Made by a program: the position numbers and the translations under genes
In this document: piece by piece, positions 51,383-60,661 of the stretch
Position numbering within the stretch: position 1 is the first letter of the stretch
Layout: each line of letters opens with the position of its first letter
The notes under the pieces: generated by a model
Databases searched by the model: none
Told to the model about the DNA's origin: nothing
What the model saw: only the letters and a program-made list of their open reading frames with translations
From: an uncultured Paracoccaceae bacterium
Lineage (GTDB): Bacteria; Pseudomonadota; Alphaproteobacteria; Rhodobacterales; Rhodobacteraceae
Reading direction: 5' to 3'
NCBI GenBank assembly: GCA_947494675.1
Contig: CANLVP010000003.1
Span: 722,001 to 786,000, forward strand
Length of the DNA: 64,000 nucleotides

Positions 51383-54208
51383 ATGACCAAACAACCCGTG
51401 CTCGATACCTCGCCGCCAGTCAGTGATGAGGTCCGCAAGACGACGTGCTACATGTGCGCCTGCCGTTGCGGGATCAACGTCCACATGAAGGACGGTAAGG
51501 TCGCCTATATCGAAGGCAATAAGGACCATCCGGTCAATCAGGGCGTGCTCTGTGCCAAGGGCAGTGCGGGCATTATGCAGCACAACGCGCCGTCGCGTCT
51601 GCGTGCCCCGCTCAAGCGCGTTGGCCCGCGCGGGTCCGGCGAATATGAAGAGATTACGTGGGACGAGGCGCTGACCATCGCCACCGATTGGCTAAAGCCG
51701 ATCCGCGAAGAAGCCCCTGAAAAACTTGCGTTTTTCACCGGCCGTGACCAGTCGCAGTCGTTCACATCGCTTTGGGCGCAGGGTTTTGGCACGCCCAACT
51801 ACGCGGCCCACGGCGGGTTCTGTTCGGTGAACATGGCCGCCGCTGGCATCTACACGATGGGCGGCGCGTTCTGGGAATTTGGCCAGCCCGACTGGGACCA
51901 CACCAAGATGTTCATGCTTTTTGGTGTGGCCGAAGATCACGACAGCAACCCGATCAAGATCGGCATCGGCAAGATCAAGGCGCGCGGCGCCCGCGTCATT
52001 GGCGTGAACCCCATTCGCACCGGCTATAACGCTGTCGCGGATGATTGGGTTGGCATCACGCCCGGCACCGACGGGCTGTTCATTCTGGCGCTGGTGCATT
52101 GCCTGATGAAGGCAGGCCGCGTCGATCTGGATTATCTGGCGCGATTCACCAATGCCTCTGTCCTCGTGAACGAAGACCCGAAGTCTGAACAATTCGGCCT
52201 GCTGCTGCGCGGTAAGGATGGTGAGCCGCAGGTCATCGACCGCCGCACCGGCAAGCTTGCTGCGTGGAACGGCCAAGGCGTCGAACCTGATCTGTCCGCC
52301 AGCTATCGCCACAAGGGTGTCACCCATCGCCCGGTCTTTCACCACATGGCTGACCGCTATCTGATGGATGAATACGCGCCCGAGGCCGTCGCCGAGCGCT
52401 GCGGCATCCCCGCGAAGCGTATCCGCGCCATTGCCGCCGATCTGGCCCGCGTTGCCTTTGACGAAGCGATTGAGCTTGACCGCGAATGGACCGATTTCCG
52501 CGGTGTGAAGCACGACAAAATGGTCGGACGCCCGGTGTCGATGCACGCGATGCGCGGCATCTCGGCCCATTCCAATGGCTTCCAGACGTGCCGCGCGCTG
52601 CATGTCCTGCAGATCATCCTCGGCACGGTTGAGGTCCCCGGCGGGATGCGCTTCAAACCGCCCTACCCCAAGCCGCCGCATGCGCACCCCAAGCCACATG
52701 GCCGCACGCAGCCCGGTGGGCCACTGAACGGCCCGCACCTTGGCTTTGTGCATGGGCCTGACGATCTGATGGTCAAGGACGACAACAGCGCGATCCGCAT
52801 CGATAAGGCGTTCACATGGGACAACCCGATGTCCAGCCATGGGCTGATGCATATGGTGATCTCGAACGCCCATGCGGGCGATCCTTACAAGATCGACACA
52901 CTGTTTATGTATATGGCGAATATGTCGTGGAACTCCTCCATGAACACCTCCGGCGTGATGAACATGCTGACGGACACGGATGAGAACGGCGACTACGTCA
53001 TCCCGCGCATCATCTATTCGGACGCCTATAGCTCTGAGATGGTGGCCTATGCCGATCTGATCCTGCCGGACACCACCTATCTGGAACGGCACGATTGTAT
53101 CAGCCTGCTGGACCGCCCGATCTGCGAGGCCGACGCCGTCGCCGACGCGATCCGCTGGCCGGTTGTCGAACCTGACCGCGACGTGCGTGGCTTCCAGTCG
53201 GTGCTTTGTGAACTTGGCGCGCGGCTGGACCTGCCCGGCTTCGTGAATGAGGACGGCAGCCAGAAATACGCGGATTACGCTGACTACATCACCAACCACC
53301 TGCGCCGCCCCGGTGTCGGGCCGCTGGCGGGCTGGCGGATGGGCGAAACGGGATTACAGGACGGACGCGGCGAACCCAACGCAGGGCAGCTTGATAGCTA
53401 CATCGCCAATGGCGGCTTCTGGATGGAACACGTTCCGGAAAACTGCGCCTACTACAAACCGTTCAATGTCGATTATCAGGCTTGGGCGGTGAAAATGGGC
53501 TTTTACGACAGCCCGCAGCCTTACATTTTCCAACTTTACGTTGAACCGATGCGCCGGTTCCAACTCGCCGCCGAAGGGCATGGCACCCGCCAGCCGCCCG
53601 ATCATTTGCGCGAACAGATCAAGCGCGTCATGGACCCGCTGCCGATCTGGTATGCCGCCCTTGAAGACGGGCACGTTGATCCGGTTGAATACCCTATTCA
53701 CGCGCTGACCCAGCGCCCAATGGCGATGTATCACTCATGGGGCACCCAGAACGCGTGGCTGCGGCAAATCCACGGGGTGAACCCGCTTTATGTGCCAACC
53801 AAAATCTGGGAAGCCAATGGCTTCAAAGAAGGTGACTGGGCGCGCGTGACCTCCACCCATGGGGCGATCACCGTGCCGGTGGCGCATCAGGCCAGCCTGA
53901 ACGAAAACACCGTCTGGACGTGGAACGCCATCGGCAAGCGCAAGGGCGCTTGGGCGCTAGATGAAGACGCGTCCGAGGCGACAAAGGGGTTCCTCTTGAA
54001 CCACCTGATCCACGAGCTCTTGCCGCCCAAGGGCGACGGGCTGCGCTGGTCAAACTCTGACCCGATAACCGGTCAGGCGGCCTGGTTTGACTTGCGCGTG
54101 AAGATCGAGAAATCCGGCGCGCCAGACGTGACGCAACCGGCCTTCCCCGCGATCAAGTCACCGGTGCCCAAGGGGCCGACAGATCAGGCATGGAAGGTGG
54201 GCAAATGA
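51383..54208 (+). CDS. soeA: Molybdopterin-containing sulfite-oxidising enzyme, catalytic subunit
   Basis: 941 aa of the DMSO-reductase (CISM) superfamily. The N-terminal [4Fe-4S] ligands are Cys22, Cys25, Cys29 and Cys57 (CYMCACRC ... GVLCAKG). The molybdo-bisPGD domains follow (FGTPNYAAHGGFCSVNMA, LFGVAEDHDSNPIKIGIGKIKARGARVIGVNPIRT, DLILPDTTYLERHDC). No Tat signal is present, so it acts in the cytoplasm, matching SoeA. Linkage to xsc and to soeB/soeC supports oxidation of sulfite to sulfate. Thiosulfate or polysulfide reductase homologues normally carry a Tat signal. GGGAGG precedes the ATG; a phased repeat lies between this gene and tauE. Confidence 0.88.
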   Translation: MTKQPVLDTSPPVSDEVRKTTCYMCACRCGINVHMKDGKVAYIEGNKDHPVNQGVLCAKGSAGIMQHNAPSRLRAPLKRVGPRGSGEYEEITWDEALTIATDWLKPIREEAPEKLAFFTGRDQSQSFTSLWAQGFGTPNYAAHGGFCSVNMAAAGIYTMGGAFWEFGQPDWDHTKMFMLFGVAEDHDSNPIKIGIGKIKARGARVIGVNPIRTGYNAVADDWVGITPGTDGLFILALVHCLMKAGRVDLDYLARFTNASVLVNEDPKSEQFGLLLRGKDGEPQVIDRRTGKLAAWNGQGVEPDLSASYRHKGVTHRPVFHHMADRYLMDEYAPEAVAERCGIPAKRIRAIAADLARVAFDEAIELDREWTDFRGVKHDKMVGRPVSMHAMRGISAHSNGFQTCRALHVLQIILGTVEVPGGMRFKPPYPKPPHAHPKPHGRTQPGGPLNGPHLGFVHGPDDLMVKDDNSAIRIDKAFTWDNPMSSHGLMHMVISNAHAGDPYKIDTLFMYMANMSWNSSMNTSGVMNMLTDTDENGDYVIPRIIYSDAYSSEMVAYADLILPDTTYLERHDCISLLDRPICEADAVADAIRWPVVEPDRDVRGFQSVLCELGARLDLPGFVNEDGSQKYADYADYITNHLRRPGVGPLAGWRMGETGLQDGRGEPNAGQLDSYIANGGFWMEHVPENCAYYKPFNVDYQAWAVKMGFYDSPQPYIFQLYVEPMRRFQLAAEGHGTRQPPDHLREQIKRVMDPLPIWYAALEDGHVDPVEYPIHALTQRPMAMYHSWGTQNAWLRQIHGVNPLYVPTKIWEANGFKEGDWARVTSTHGAITVPVAHQASLNENTVWTWNAIGKRKGAWALDEDASEATKGFLLNHLIHELLPPKGDGLRWSNSDPITGQAAWFDLRVKIEKSGAPDVTQPAFPAIKSPVPKGPTDQAWKVGK

Positions 54209-54393
54209 CCAATCTGCAAGTCCTGCTGCTGATCGCCGCCTTCCTGACGCTGACCATCGGCAGTTTCATCTGGTATATCGCCACATGGGACAGCACCGCA
54301 CGCACGAGTAAGGTTAACGGGCCTTCAGACTTTCATGCGCATGGGATGTGCATGGGTTGTGTATCGGTTCTGCATCCCGAAATTCGAGGTTAA
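54205..54393 (+). CDS. Small single-helix membrane protein between soeA and soeB
   Basis: 62 aa. One N-terminal transmembrane helix (LQVLLLIAAFLTLTIGSFIWYIATW) and a tail containing HAHGMCMGCVSVLHP. It overlaps the soeA stop by ATGA, as a co-translated gene would. The last 20 codons run through phased repeat array C, so the tail may be a by-product of the DNA site. I do not know a named family; it may be an accessory membrane peptide of the Soe complex. Confidence 0.5.
   Translation: MTNLQVLLLIAAFLTLTIGSFIWYIATWDSTARTSKVNGPSDFHAHGMCMGCVSVLHPEIRG
54337..54380 (+). promoter_or_regulatory. Four-unit 11-bp phased repeat array (C) before soeB
   Basis: The units are GCGCATGGGAT, GTGCATGGGTT, GTGTATCGGTT and CTGCATCCCGA, contiguous with an 11-bp period, ending 17 bases before the soeB ATG. 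The bases preceding it (from GTTAACG at 54313 to TTTCATG) match the sequence before array A2 with few differences. Confidence 0.7.
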
Positions 54394-54397
54394 TGAC

Positions 54398-55159
54398 ATG
54401 ACGACACTTCCGACCTCAACCGATAAGAAACTCGGCCTCGTGATCGACCTTGATACCTGTGTTGGCTGTCATGCCTGCGTAGTGTCCTGCAAGGGCTGGA
54501 ACACCGAAAACTACGGCGCGCCACTGTCGGATCAGAACGCCTATTCCGGGGCGGCATCCGGCACGTTTCTGAACCGCGTGCATTCATACGAGGTGCAACC
54601 TGCTGATAAAGCAGCACAATTGATCCACTTCCCCAAGTCCTGCCTGCATTGCGAGGACGCGCCCTGCGTGACCGTTTGCCCCACCGGGGCCAGCTACAAG
54701 CGGGTCGAAGACGGGATCGTTTTGGTCAACGAGAAAGACTGCATTGGCTGCGGGTTGTGCGCATGGGCCTGTCCCTACGGCGCACGCGAGCTCGACGCCG
54801 AAGAGAAGGTGATGAAGAAATGCACCCTCTGCGTGGATCGCATTTATAACACCAACCTACCCGAAGAAGACCGCCAACCCGCTTGCGTCAGAACCTGCCC
54901 CGCGGGGGCGCGGCATTTCGGTGATCTGGGTGATCCTGACAGCGATGTGAGCCAGCTGGTGGCTGAACGAGGTGGCTTTGATCTAATGCCAGAGCAAGGC
55001 ACCAAGCCGGTCAACAAGTACCTGCCGCCACGGCCCAAGGATGTTGAACCCGAATTCGACATTCTGGCCCCCTACCTCGAACCCATCGCCACCGATGGCA
55101 AAGGCTTTGTCGGCTGGCTCGACAAGGCGCTGTCGGCCCTTCCAGGAGGTGCCAAATAA
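54398..55159 (+). CDS. soeB: Sulfite-oxidising enzyme iron-sulfur subunit
   Basis: 253 aa ferredoxin-like electron-transfer subunit of the DmsB/NrfC type. It has four cysteine groups for [4Fe-4S] clusters: CVGCHACVVSC, CLHCEDAPCVTVC, CIGCGLCAWACPYG and KCTLC with a later CVRTC. It would carry electrons from SoeA to the membrane subunit. The ATG at 54398 follows GAGG; the open frame extends upstream through array C but has no good start there. The next start overlaps its stop (TAATG). Confidence 0.9.
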   Translation: MTTLPTSTDKKLGLVIDLDTCVGCHACVVSCKGWNTENYGAPLSDQNAYSGAASGTFLNRVHSYEVQPADKAAQLIHFPKSCLHCEDAPCVTVCPTGASYKRVEDGIVLVNEKDCIGCGLCAWACPYGARELDAEEKVMKKCTLCVDRIYNTNLPEEDRQPACVRTCPAGARHFGDLGDPDSDVSQLVAERGGFDLMPEQGTKPVNKYLPPRPKDVEPEFDILAPYLEPIATDGKGFVGWLDKALSALPGGAK

Positions 55160-56031
55160 TGCATCCCGCACCGTCAGTTATTATTTTCACGACGTTCTCT
55201 GGGCTAGGCTTTGGCCTGCTGTTCTGGCTTGGCATTGACGCCACGGCCCCAACGGGTTGGGTGGCATTCGTGTTCTTTGCCATCGCTTACCTGATGGCCG
55301 TGGGCGGTTTGGTCGCGTCGACCTTTCACCTTGGCCACCCCGAACGGGCGATCAAGGCGTTCAGTCAATGGCGGTCGTCATGGCTGTCGCGCGAGGGCAT
55401 TGCGGCCGTGTTTACCCTTCTTATCATGGCCTTATACGGCGCTGGCCTCGTATTTTTTGGGGCGCAATGGTCGCCCTTGGGCTGGCTTGGGGCGCTTGGG
55501 GCATTGGCGACGGTGTTCACCACGTCGATGATCTACACGCAGCTCAAAACCGTGCCGCGCTGGCACCACTGGACGACGCCCGCGCTGTTTTTGGCGCTGT
55601 CGCTGGGCGGCGGGGCATTGTTGTCGGGCCGCGTGACAGTCGCGTTGGTGCTGCTGTTGGTCGCGGCAGCCGTGCAAATTGCTGCGTGGTATTTCGGCGA
55701 TACACGGCTGAAGGCCTCGGGCACATCGCTGGCCTCGGCCACCGGTTTGGGCGGCATCGGGGAGGTCCGCGCATTTGAGCCACCGCACACCGGCACCAAC
55801 TATCTGCTGAAGGAATTTGTGCATGTGGTGGGGCGCAAGCACGCTACGCAGCTCCGGTTGATCACCTTGCTGCTGGCCTTTGCCGTGCCGATTGCGATCC
55901 TGCTTTTGGGCGTCAATCACATCACCGCATTGCTGGCCGTCGTCAGCCACATCGCTGGGGTCTTGTGCCTGCGCTGGCTGTTCTTTGCGCAAGCTGAACA
56001 TGTCGTAGGCCTCTACTACGGTAAGCGTTAA
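55159..56031 (+). CDS. soeC: Sulfite-oxidising enzyme membrane anchor (DmsC/NrfD-like)
   Basis: 290 aa with about eight transmembrane helices. The N-terminal block SVIIFTTFSGLGFGLLFWLGI and STFHLGHPERAIKAFSQWRSSWLSREGIAA are typical of DmsC-type quinone-reactive anchors. The C terminus ends HVVGLYYGKR. It would pass electrons from sulfite oxidation to ubiquinone in the inner membrane, holding SoeAB on the cytoplasmic face. A terminator-like hairpin follows at 56068. Confidence 0.88.
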   Translation: MHPAPSVIIFTTFSGLGFGLLFWLGIDATAPTGWVAFVFFAIAYLMAVGGLVASTFHLGHPERAIKAFSQWRSSWLSREGIAAVFTLLIMALYGAGLVFFGAQWSPLGWLGALGALATVFTTSMIYTQLKTVPRWHHWTTPALFLALSLGGGALLSGRVTVALVLLLVAAAVQIAAWYFGDTRLKASGTSLASATGLGGIGEVRAFEPPHTGTNYLLKEFVHVVGRKHATQLRLITLLLAFAVPIAILLLGVNHITALLAVVSHIAGVLCLRWLFFAQAEHVVGLYYGKR

Positions 56032-56067
56032 ATCGCTCAGCAGGTTCCTGCCAAACCAGCACCAAAA

Positions 56068-56110
56068 CAGCGGCGACCCTGATCCTGGGGCTGCCGCTGT
56101 GCTATTTTGG
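56068..56110 (+). terminator. Terminator-like hairpin after soeC
   Basis: CAGCGGC (56068-56074) and GCCGCTG (56093-56099) form the outer stem, with CCC/GGG pairing inside, followed by TGCTATTTT. It is placed 36 bases after the soeC stop. Confidence 0.6.
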
Positions 56111-56136
56111 TGCGCGGACGCGTAGTAGGAGTAGCC

Positions 56137-56313
56137 ATGAAAAAGACCCCAATTGTCGGCGGAATTGCAGGCCTTATTTTTGGATTTGCCGTTGGCATCA
56201 CGGCCTTTGGAAACCCTGTCACCGCGATTGGCATCGCGATGGCATTTGGATGCGGCATTGGTGGCGTCCTTTTGGCCTTTGCGACCAGCCAGGATCCAGA
56301 TCGCGACCCTTGA
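56137..56313 (+). CDS. Small two-helix membrane protein, unknown
   Basis: The 58 aa sequence is MKKTPIVGGIAGLIFGFAVG...NPVTAIGIAMAFGCGIGGVLLAFATSQ, with two glycine-rich transmembrane helices and a charged tail. A TAGGAG ribosome-binding site lies 6 bases before the ATG. The stop abuts the convergent ABC ATPase stop. No family recognised. Confidence 0.55.
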   Translation: MKKTPIVGGIAGLIFGFAVGITAFGNPVTAIGIAMAFGCGIGGVLLAFATSQDPDRDP

Positions 56314-57378
<1,065 letters not shown>

Positions 57379-57380
57379 GA

Positions 57381-58184
57381 TTATATCCCTGATTGTGGTT
57401 GGTGATGGTGATCGGGAAAGCTCCAGGCTTGGGCTTCTCTGGCGATCGATTTGGCGGCAATTTGGAGCGTGGGGAGCTGTTTCTCGAGCCCCGCAAGATT
57501 GGTCCGGCTGGTGGTGCTGGTGACAGAGACCGCGCCCAAAACGCGATTCTGGTCAGTGAGAATGGGTGCGGCGATGCAGATGATTCCCGGCTCGTGTTCT
57601 TCGCGGTCAAAGCCGTAGCCATTGGCGCGGATGTCGACCAATTCTTCGCGCAGGCTTTTGGCGTCCGACAAGGTGTGCGGCGTAAAGGTGTGAAAGGACT
57701 GCTGTTCAATCACTTCGGCCACCTCTTGCGGTGGCAGATACGCCATCATGACTTTACCGACGCCGGTGCAATAAAGCGGGCCGACCTTGCCCGCTTGGCT
57801 ATACATCTCAACCGGTTGGGCGGCATTCAGCTTATCAAGATAGAGGACCTGCGCATGGTCAAGCTGCGCAAGGTGCACCGTCTCGCCAGTGGCTTCGCTG
57901 AGCCGTAGAAGATGCGGACGCGCAACCCGCGCGAGCGAAGACTGTGACCACGCGGCATGAGCCAGCCTCACCAAACGCCCACCCGGCGCATAGGTTTGCC
58001 GTTCCACATCATAGTCGAGCATACGTTGACTGGTGAGGGTCTGCATGATCCGGTAGAGCGTGGGCTTGGGAAAGGCGGACACGGCCAGCACTTCGCTAAA
58101 GCGGACAGGGCGGCCGAAATCGGCGACCTGCTCAAGCACATCCAGCGCTTTGCCTACTGTTCCGTCACCGGCTTCTTTCGCCAT
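57381..58184 (-). CDS. IclR-family transcriptional regulator
   Basis: 267 aa. The N-terminal winged helix is VGKALDVLEQVADFGRPVRFSEVLAVSAFPKPTLYRIMQTLTSQRML. The IclR effector domain has VHLAQLDHAQVLYLDKLNAAQPVEM, PLYCTGVGKVMMAYL and EHEPGIICIAAPILTDQNRVLGAVSVTSTTSR. It is divergent from the binding-protein gene, and a palindrome at 58298-58314 in the shared promoter region is a plausible operator. It likely responds to a galactoside or galactose catabolite. Confidence 0.9.
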   Translation of the reverse strand: MAKEAGDGTVGKALDVLEQVADFGRPVRFSEVLAVSAFPKPTLYRIMQTLTSQRMLDYDVERQTYAPGGRLVRLAHAAWSQSSLARVARPHLLRLSEATGETVHLAQLDHAQVLYLDKLNAAQPVEMYSQAGKVGPLYCTGVGKVMMAYLPPQEVAEVIEQQSFHTFTPHTLSDAKSLREELVDIRANGYGFDREEHEPGIICIAAPILTDQNRVLGAVSVTSTTSRTNLAGLEKQLPTLQIAAKSIAREAQAWSFPDHHHQPQSGI

Positions 58185-58297
58185 GACATTCCTCCCGCCC
58201 GGTGGTCATTCTCGCGCTCCTCCCGATTGCGATTTGATGCCTTGGGCTGTTGACAAGCGTAAGTGAGTCGCAGTTTAGTATCAATATCCAAAACAAA

Positions 58298-58314
58298 GTT
58301 TCAAATAATGAAAC
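58298..58314. promoter_or_regulatory. IclR operator candidate
   Basis: GTTTCAAATAATGAAAC is a 6-bp inverted repeat with a 5-bp AT centre, in the divergent region between iclR and the binding-protein gene. Size and symmetry match known IclR-family operators. Confidence 0.55.
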
Positions 58315-58349
58315 CTGTTTTGACCATGGGAGCATTTAGGGAGGATACC

Positions 58350-59609
58350 ATGCATTCCATTCTCAAGACGTCGCTTGCGGCGTTGGTTGCCGCTGGCGTG
58401 GCGACAACTGCATCCGCTGACGGCCACGGCCTGTCGGGCGAGTTGCGCATCATTTCGGACATGTCGAACCCTGCACCGCGCGCGGTGATGGAAAAGCTCG
58501 CTGCGGACTTTGACGCGATGCACGACGACCTGACCGTGGACCTGACCATCGTTGACCGCGAAGCGTGGAAGACACAGATCCGCAACGCACTGGGCGCTAA
58601 CCCACCGGACGTTGTGAACTGGTACGCGGCGACACGTATGACACCATACGTCGATGCGGGCCTGTTCATGGACATCTCTGACCTGTGGGAAGACCCCGCA
58701 ATGGAAGGTCTGGCATCCACAAAAGGTGCGATGACGCTGGATGGTAAGCAGTGGGGCGTGCCCTACACATACTACCAGTGGGGTGTTTACTACCGCAAAG
58801 ACATCTTCGAAGAGCTGGGTCTGGCCGAGCCTGCCACCTGGGAAGAAGAGCTGGCAAACTGTCAGGTCATCATCGACAGTGGTCGCAAGTGCTACACCAT
58901 CGGGTCCAAGTTCCTTTGGACTGCAGGCGGTTGGTTCGACTACATCAACAGCCGCACAAACGGTTATGACTTCCACATCCAGCTGGCCAATGGCGAAGTT
59001 GAGTGGACAGATGATCGCGTGCGTCAGACTTTCGCCAACTGGCGTCAGCTGATCGACATGGGCGCCTTTATCGACGACCACCAGTCCTACAGCTGGCAGG
59101 AAGCCATGCCGTTCATGGTTGACGGCGAAGCCACCGCCTATCTGATGGGTAACTTCTCTGTCGCGGCGTTCCGTGACGGTGGCCTGACGGACGATCAGCT
59201 GGACTTCTACCAGTTCCCAACGATCAACCCTGACGTCGCACCAGCAGAAGACGCGCCAACGGATACGTTCCACATCGCCTCTGGCGCACAGAACGTGGAC
59301 GCGGCCAAAGCGTTCCTGCTTTACGTGACCTCGCCTGAAGTTCAGTCCGAGATCAACGGCGGCGATGCGCTGGGCCAATTGCCTGTGAACGCAGCAGCAA
59401 GCGTTTCTGATGACAAGTTCATTCAGGAAGGTTTCGAGATGCTGTCGAACAACGCATCCGGCGGCATCATGCAGTTCTTTGACCGTGACTTCCCTGCCGA
59501 GATGGCATCGGTTGGCATGGAAGGCCTGCAGGAGTTCATGGTGTTCCCAGACAATCTGGACGACATCCTGGCCCGTCTGGAAGAAGCACGTCAGCGCATC
59601 TACCAGTAA
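58350..59609 (+). CDS. Sugar ABC transporter periplasmic binding protein
   Basis: 419 aa from the ATG at 58350 (GGGAGG 6 bases upstream). The Sec signal is MHSILKTSLAALVAAGVATTASA. The mature part is a family-1 extracellular solute-binding protein: LRIISDMSNPAPRAVMEKLAADFDAMHDDLTVDLTIVDREAWKTQIRNAL, a hinge, and FHIASGAQNVDAAKAFLLYVTSPEVQSEING. Codon usage is strongly biased, as in highly expressed genes. Ligand probably an alpha-galactoside, from the linked GH36 enzyme. Confidence 0.92.
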   Translation: MHSILKTSLAALVAAGVATTASADGHGLSGELRIISDMSNPAPRAVMEKLAADFDAMHDDLTVDLTIVDREAWKTQIRNALGANPPDVVNWYAATRMTPYVDAGLFMDISDLWEDPAMEGLASTKGAMTLDGKQWGVPYTYYQWGVYYRKDIFEELGLAEPATWEEELANCQVIIDSGRKCYTIGSKFLWTAGGWFDYINSRTNGYDFHIQLANGEVEWTDDRVRQTFANWRQLIDMGAFIDDHQSYSWQEAMPFMVDGEATAYLMGNFSVAAFRDGGLTDDQLDFYQFPTINPDVAPAEDAPTDTFHIASGAQNVDAAKAFLLYVTSPEVQSEINGGDALGQLPVNAAASVSDDKFIQEGFEMLSNNASGGIMQFFDRDFPAEMASVGMEGLQEFMVFPDNLDDILARLEEARQRIYQ

Positions 59610-59622
59610 GTCTTGACTAAAG

Positions 59623-59647
59623 GGGTGGGCAGCATTGCCCACCCTAC
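59623..59647. repeat. REP-like hairpin between binding-protein and permease genes
   Basis: GGGTGGGCA and TGCCCACCC are perfect 9-bp arms with a 4-nt loop, followed by TAC (GTAGGG on the minus strand). It sits 14 bases after the binding-protein stop, inside the ABC operon, the same place where malE-malF carries REP elements that protect upstream mRNA. Confidence 0.85.
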
Positions 59648-59715
59648 CCCCAACAACCCATCCGCAAGCCCCACCAACGGGTTTTCGCATGTGTTGACCG
59701 CGAGGGAGGAAGACC

Positions 59716-60660
59716 ATGTCATCCGCAACGACAAACGGGGCACGCGCCGAGCGTGGCTGGTACAAGCGCAACGAGATTGCGATCACGCCGTGGCTGTTTC
59801 TGGCGCCCGCGATGTTGTTCTTTGCGGTCTATGTGATCATCCCAATCGGCCAGTCGTTCTGGATTTCGTTCCACCAATGGGACGGTCTGGGCGAGGCGAC
59901 ATGGGTCGGCACCGCCAACTATGAACGCCTCTTGGGCATTGGCGAGCAGAACATGGACCGCAAGTTTGAGGTGTCGTTCTGGAACAACCTCAAATGGCTG
60001 GTGCTTTATCTGTTGGCGATCCCGATGGGGCTGTTTATCTCGCTTTTCCTGAACCAGACGGTGACGGGCATCCGGCTTTATAAGTCGCTCTTTTTCTTTC
60101 CTTTCGTGATCTCCCAGGTCGTCGTTGGCCTGGTGTTCAGCTGGTTCTATCTGCCCAATAACGGCCTGTTCGATCAAATTGTCGGCCTTGTGGGCATCGA
60201 CATCAAAGGCGGCATGCTGGGCAATCCCAACACCGCGACCTATGGCATCATCGCCGCCGGCCTATGGCCGCAGACGGCCTATTGCATGATCCTGTATCTC
60301 ACGGGCCTCAACGCAGTTGACCCCGAACAGGTAGAGGCTGCGCGGCTGGACGGGGCCAAGGGCCGCAAGATGCTTTGGTATGTGATCCTACCGCAGTTGA
60401 AGCCCGCGACCTTCATCGCCTTTGTGGTGACCATCATCGGCGCACTACGTTCCTTTGACCTGATCAGCGTCATGACAAACGGTGGTCCATTCGGGTCCAC
60501 CCGGGTCTTGAGCTTCTTCATGTTCGAGGAATCGCTGTCAGAGTTCGGGTTCCGCATGGGCTATGGCGCCGCGATCGCGGTGGTGCTCTTCTTCATCATG
60601 CTCTTCTTCATCGTCTACTTCCTGTGGTCGATGTACCAAGACGAAAAGGGAGGGCGCTAA
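59716..60660 (+). CDS. Sugar ABC transporter permease (MalF/UgpA type)
   Basis: 314 aa with six transmembrane helices and the EAA loop EAARLDGAKGRKMLWYVILPQLKPA that contacts the ATPase. The N terminus PWLFLAPAMLFFAVYVIIPIGQSFWISF is typical of the family. GGGAGG precedes the ATG. It pairs with the next gene, whose start is one base after this stop. Confidence 0.93.
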   Translation: MSSATTNGARAERGWYKRNEIAITPWLFLAPAMLFFAVYVIIPIGQSFWISFHQWDGLGEATWVGTANYERLLGIGEQNMDRKFEVSFWNNLKWLVLYLLAIPMGLFISLFLNQTVTGIRLYKSLFFFPFVISQVVVGLVFSWFYLPNNGLFDQIVGLVGIDIKGGMLGNPNTATYGIIAAGLWPQTAYCMILYLTGLNAVDPEQVEAARLDGAKGRKMLWYVILPQLKPATFIAFVVTIIGALRSFDLISVMTNGGPFGSTRVLSFFMFEESLSEFGFRMGYGAAIAVVLFFIMLFFIVYFLWSMYQDEKGGR

Positions 60661-60661
60661 G

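Noticed and set aside
51383-56031. DMSO, thiosulfate or polysulfide reductase
   Set aside because: The catalytic subunit has no Tat signal and the operon carries xsc and sulfite exporters, which fits the cytoplasmic sulfite-oxidising SoeABC better. Enzymatic proof is lacking.
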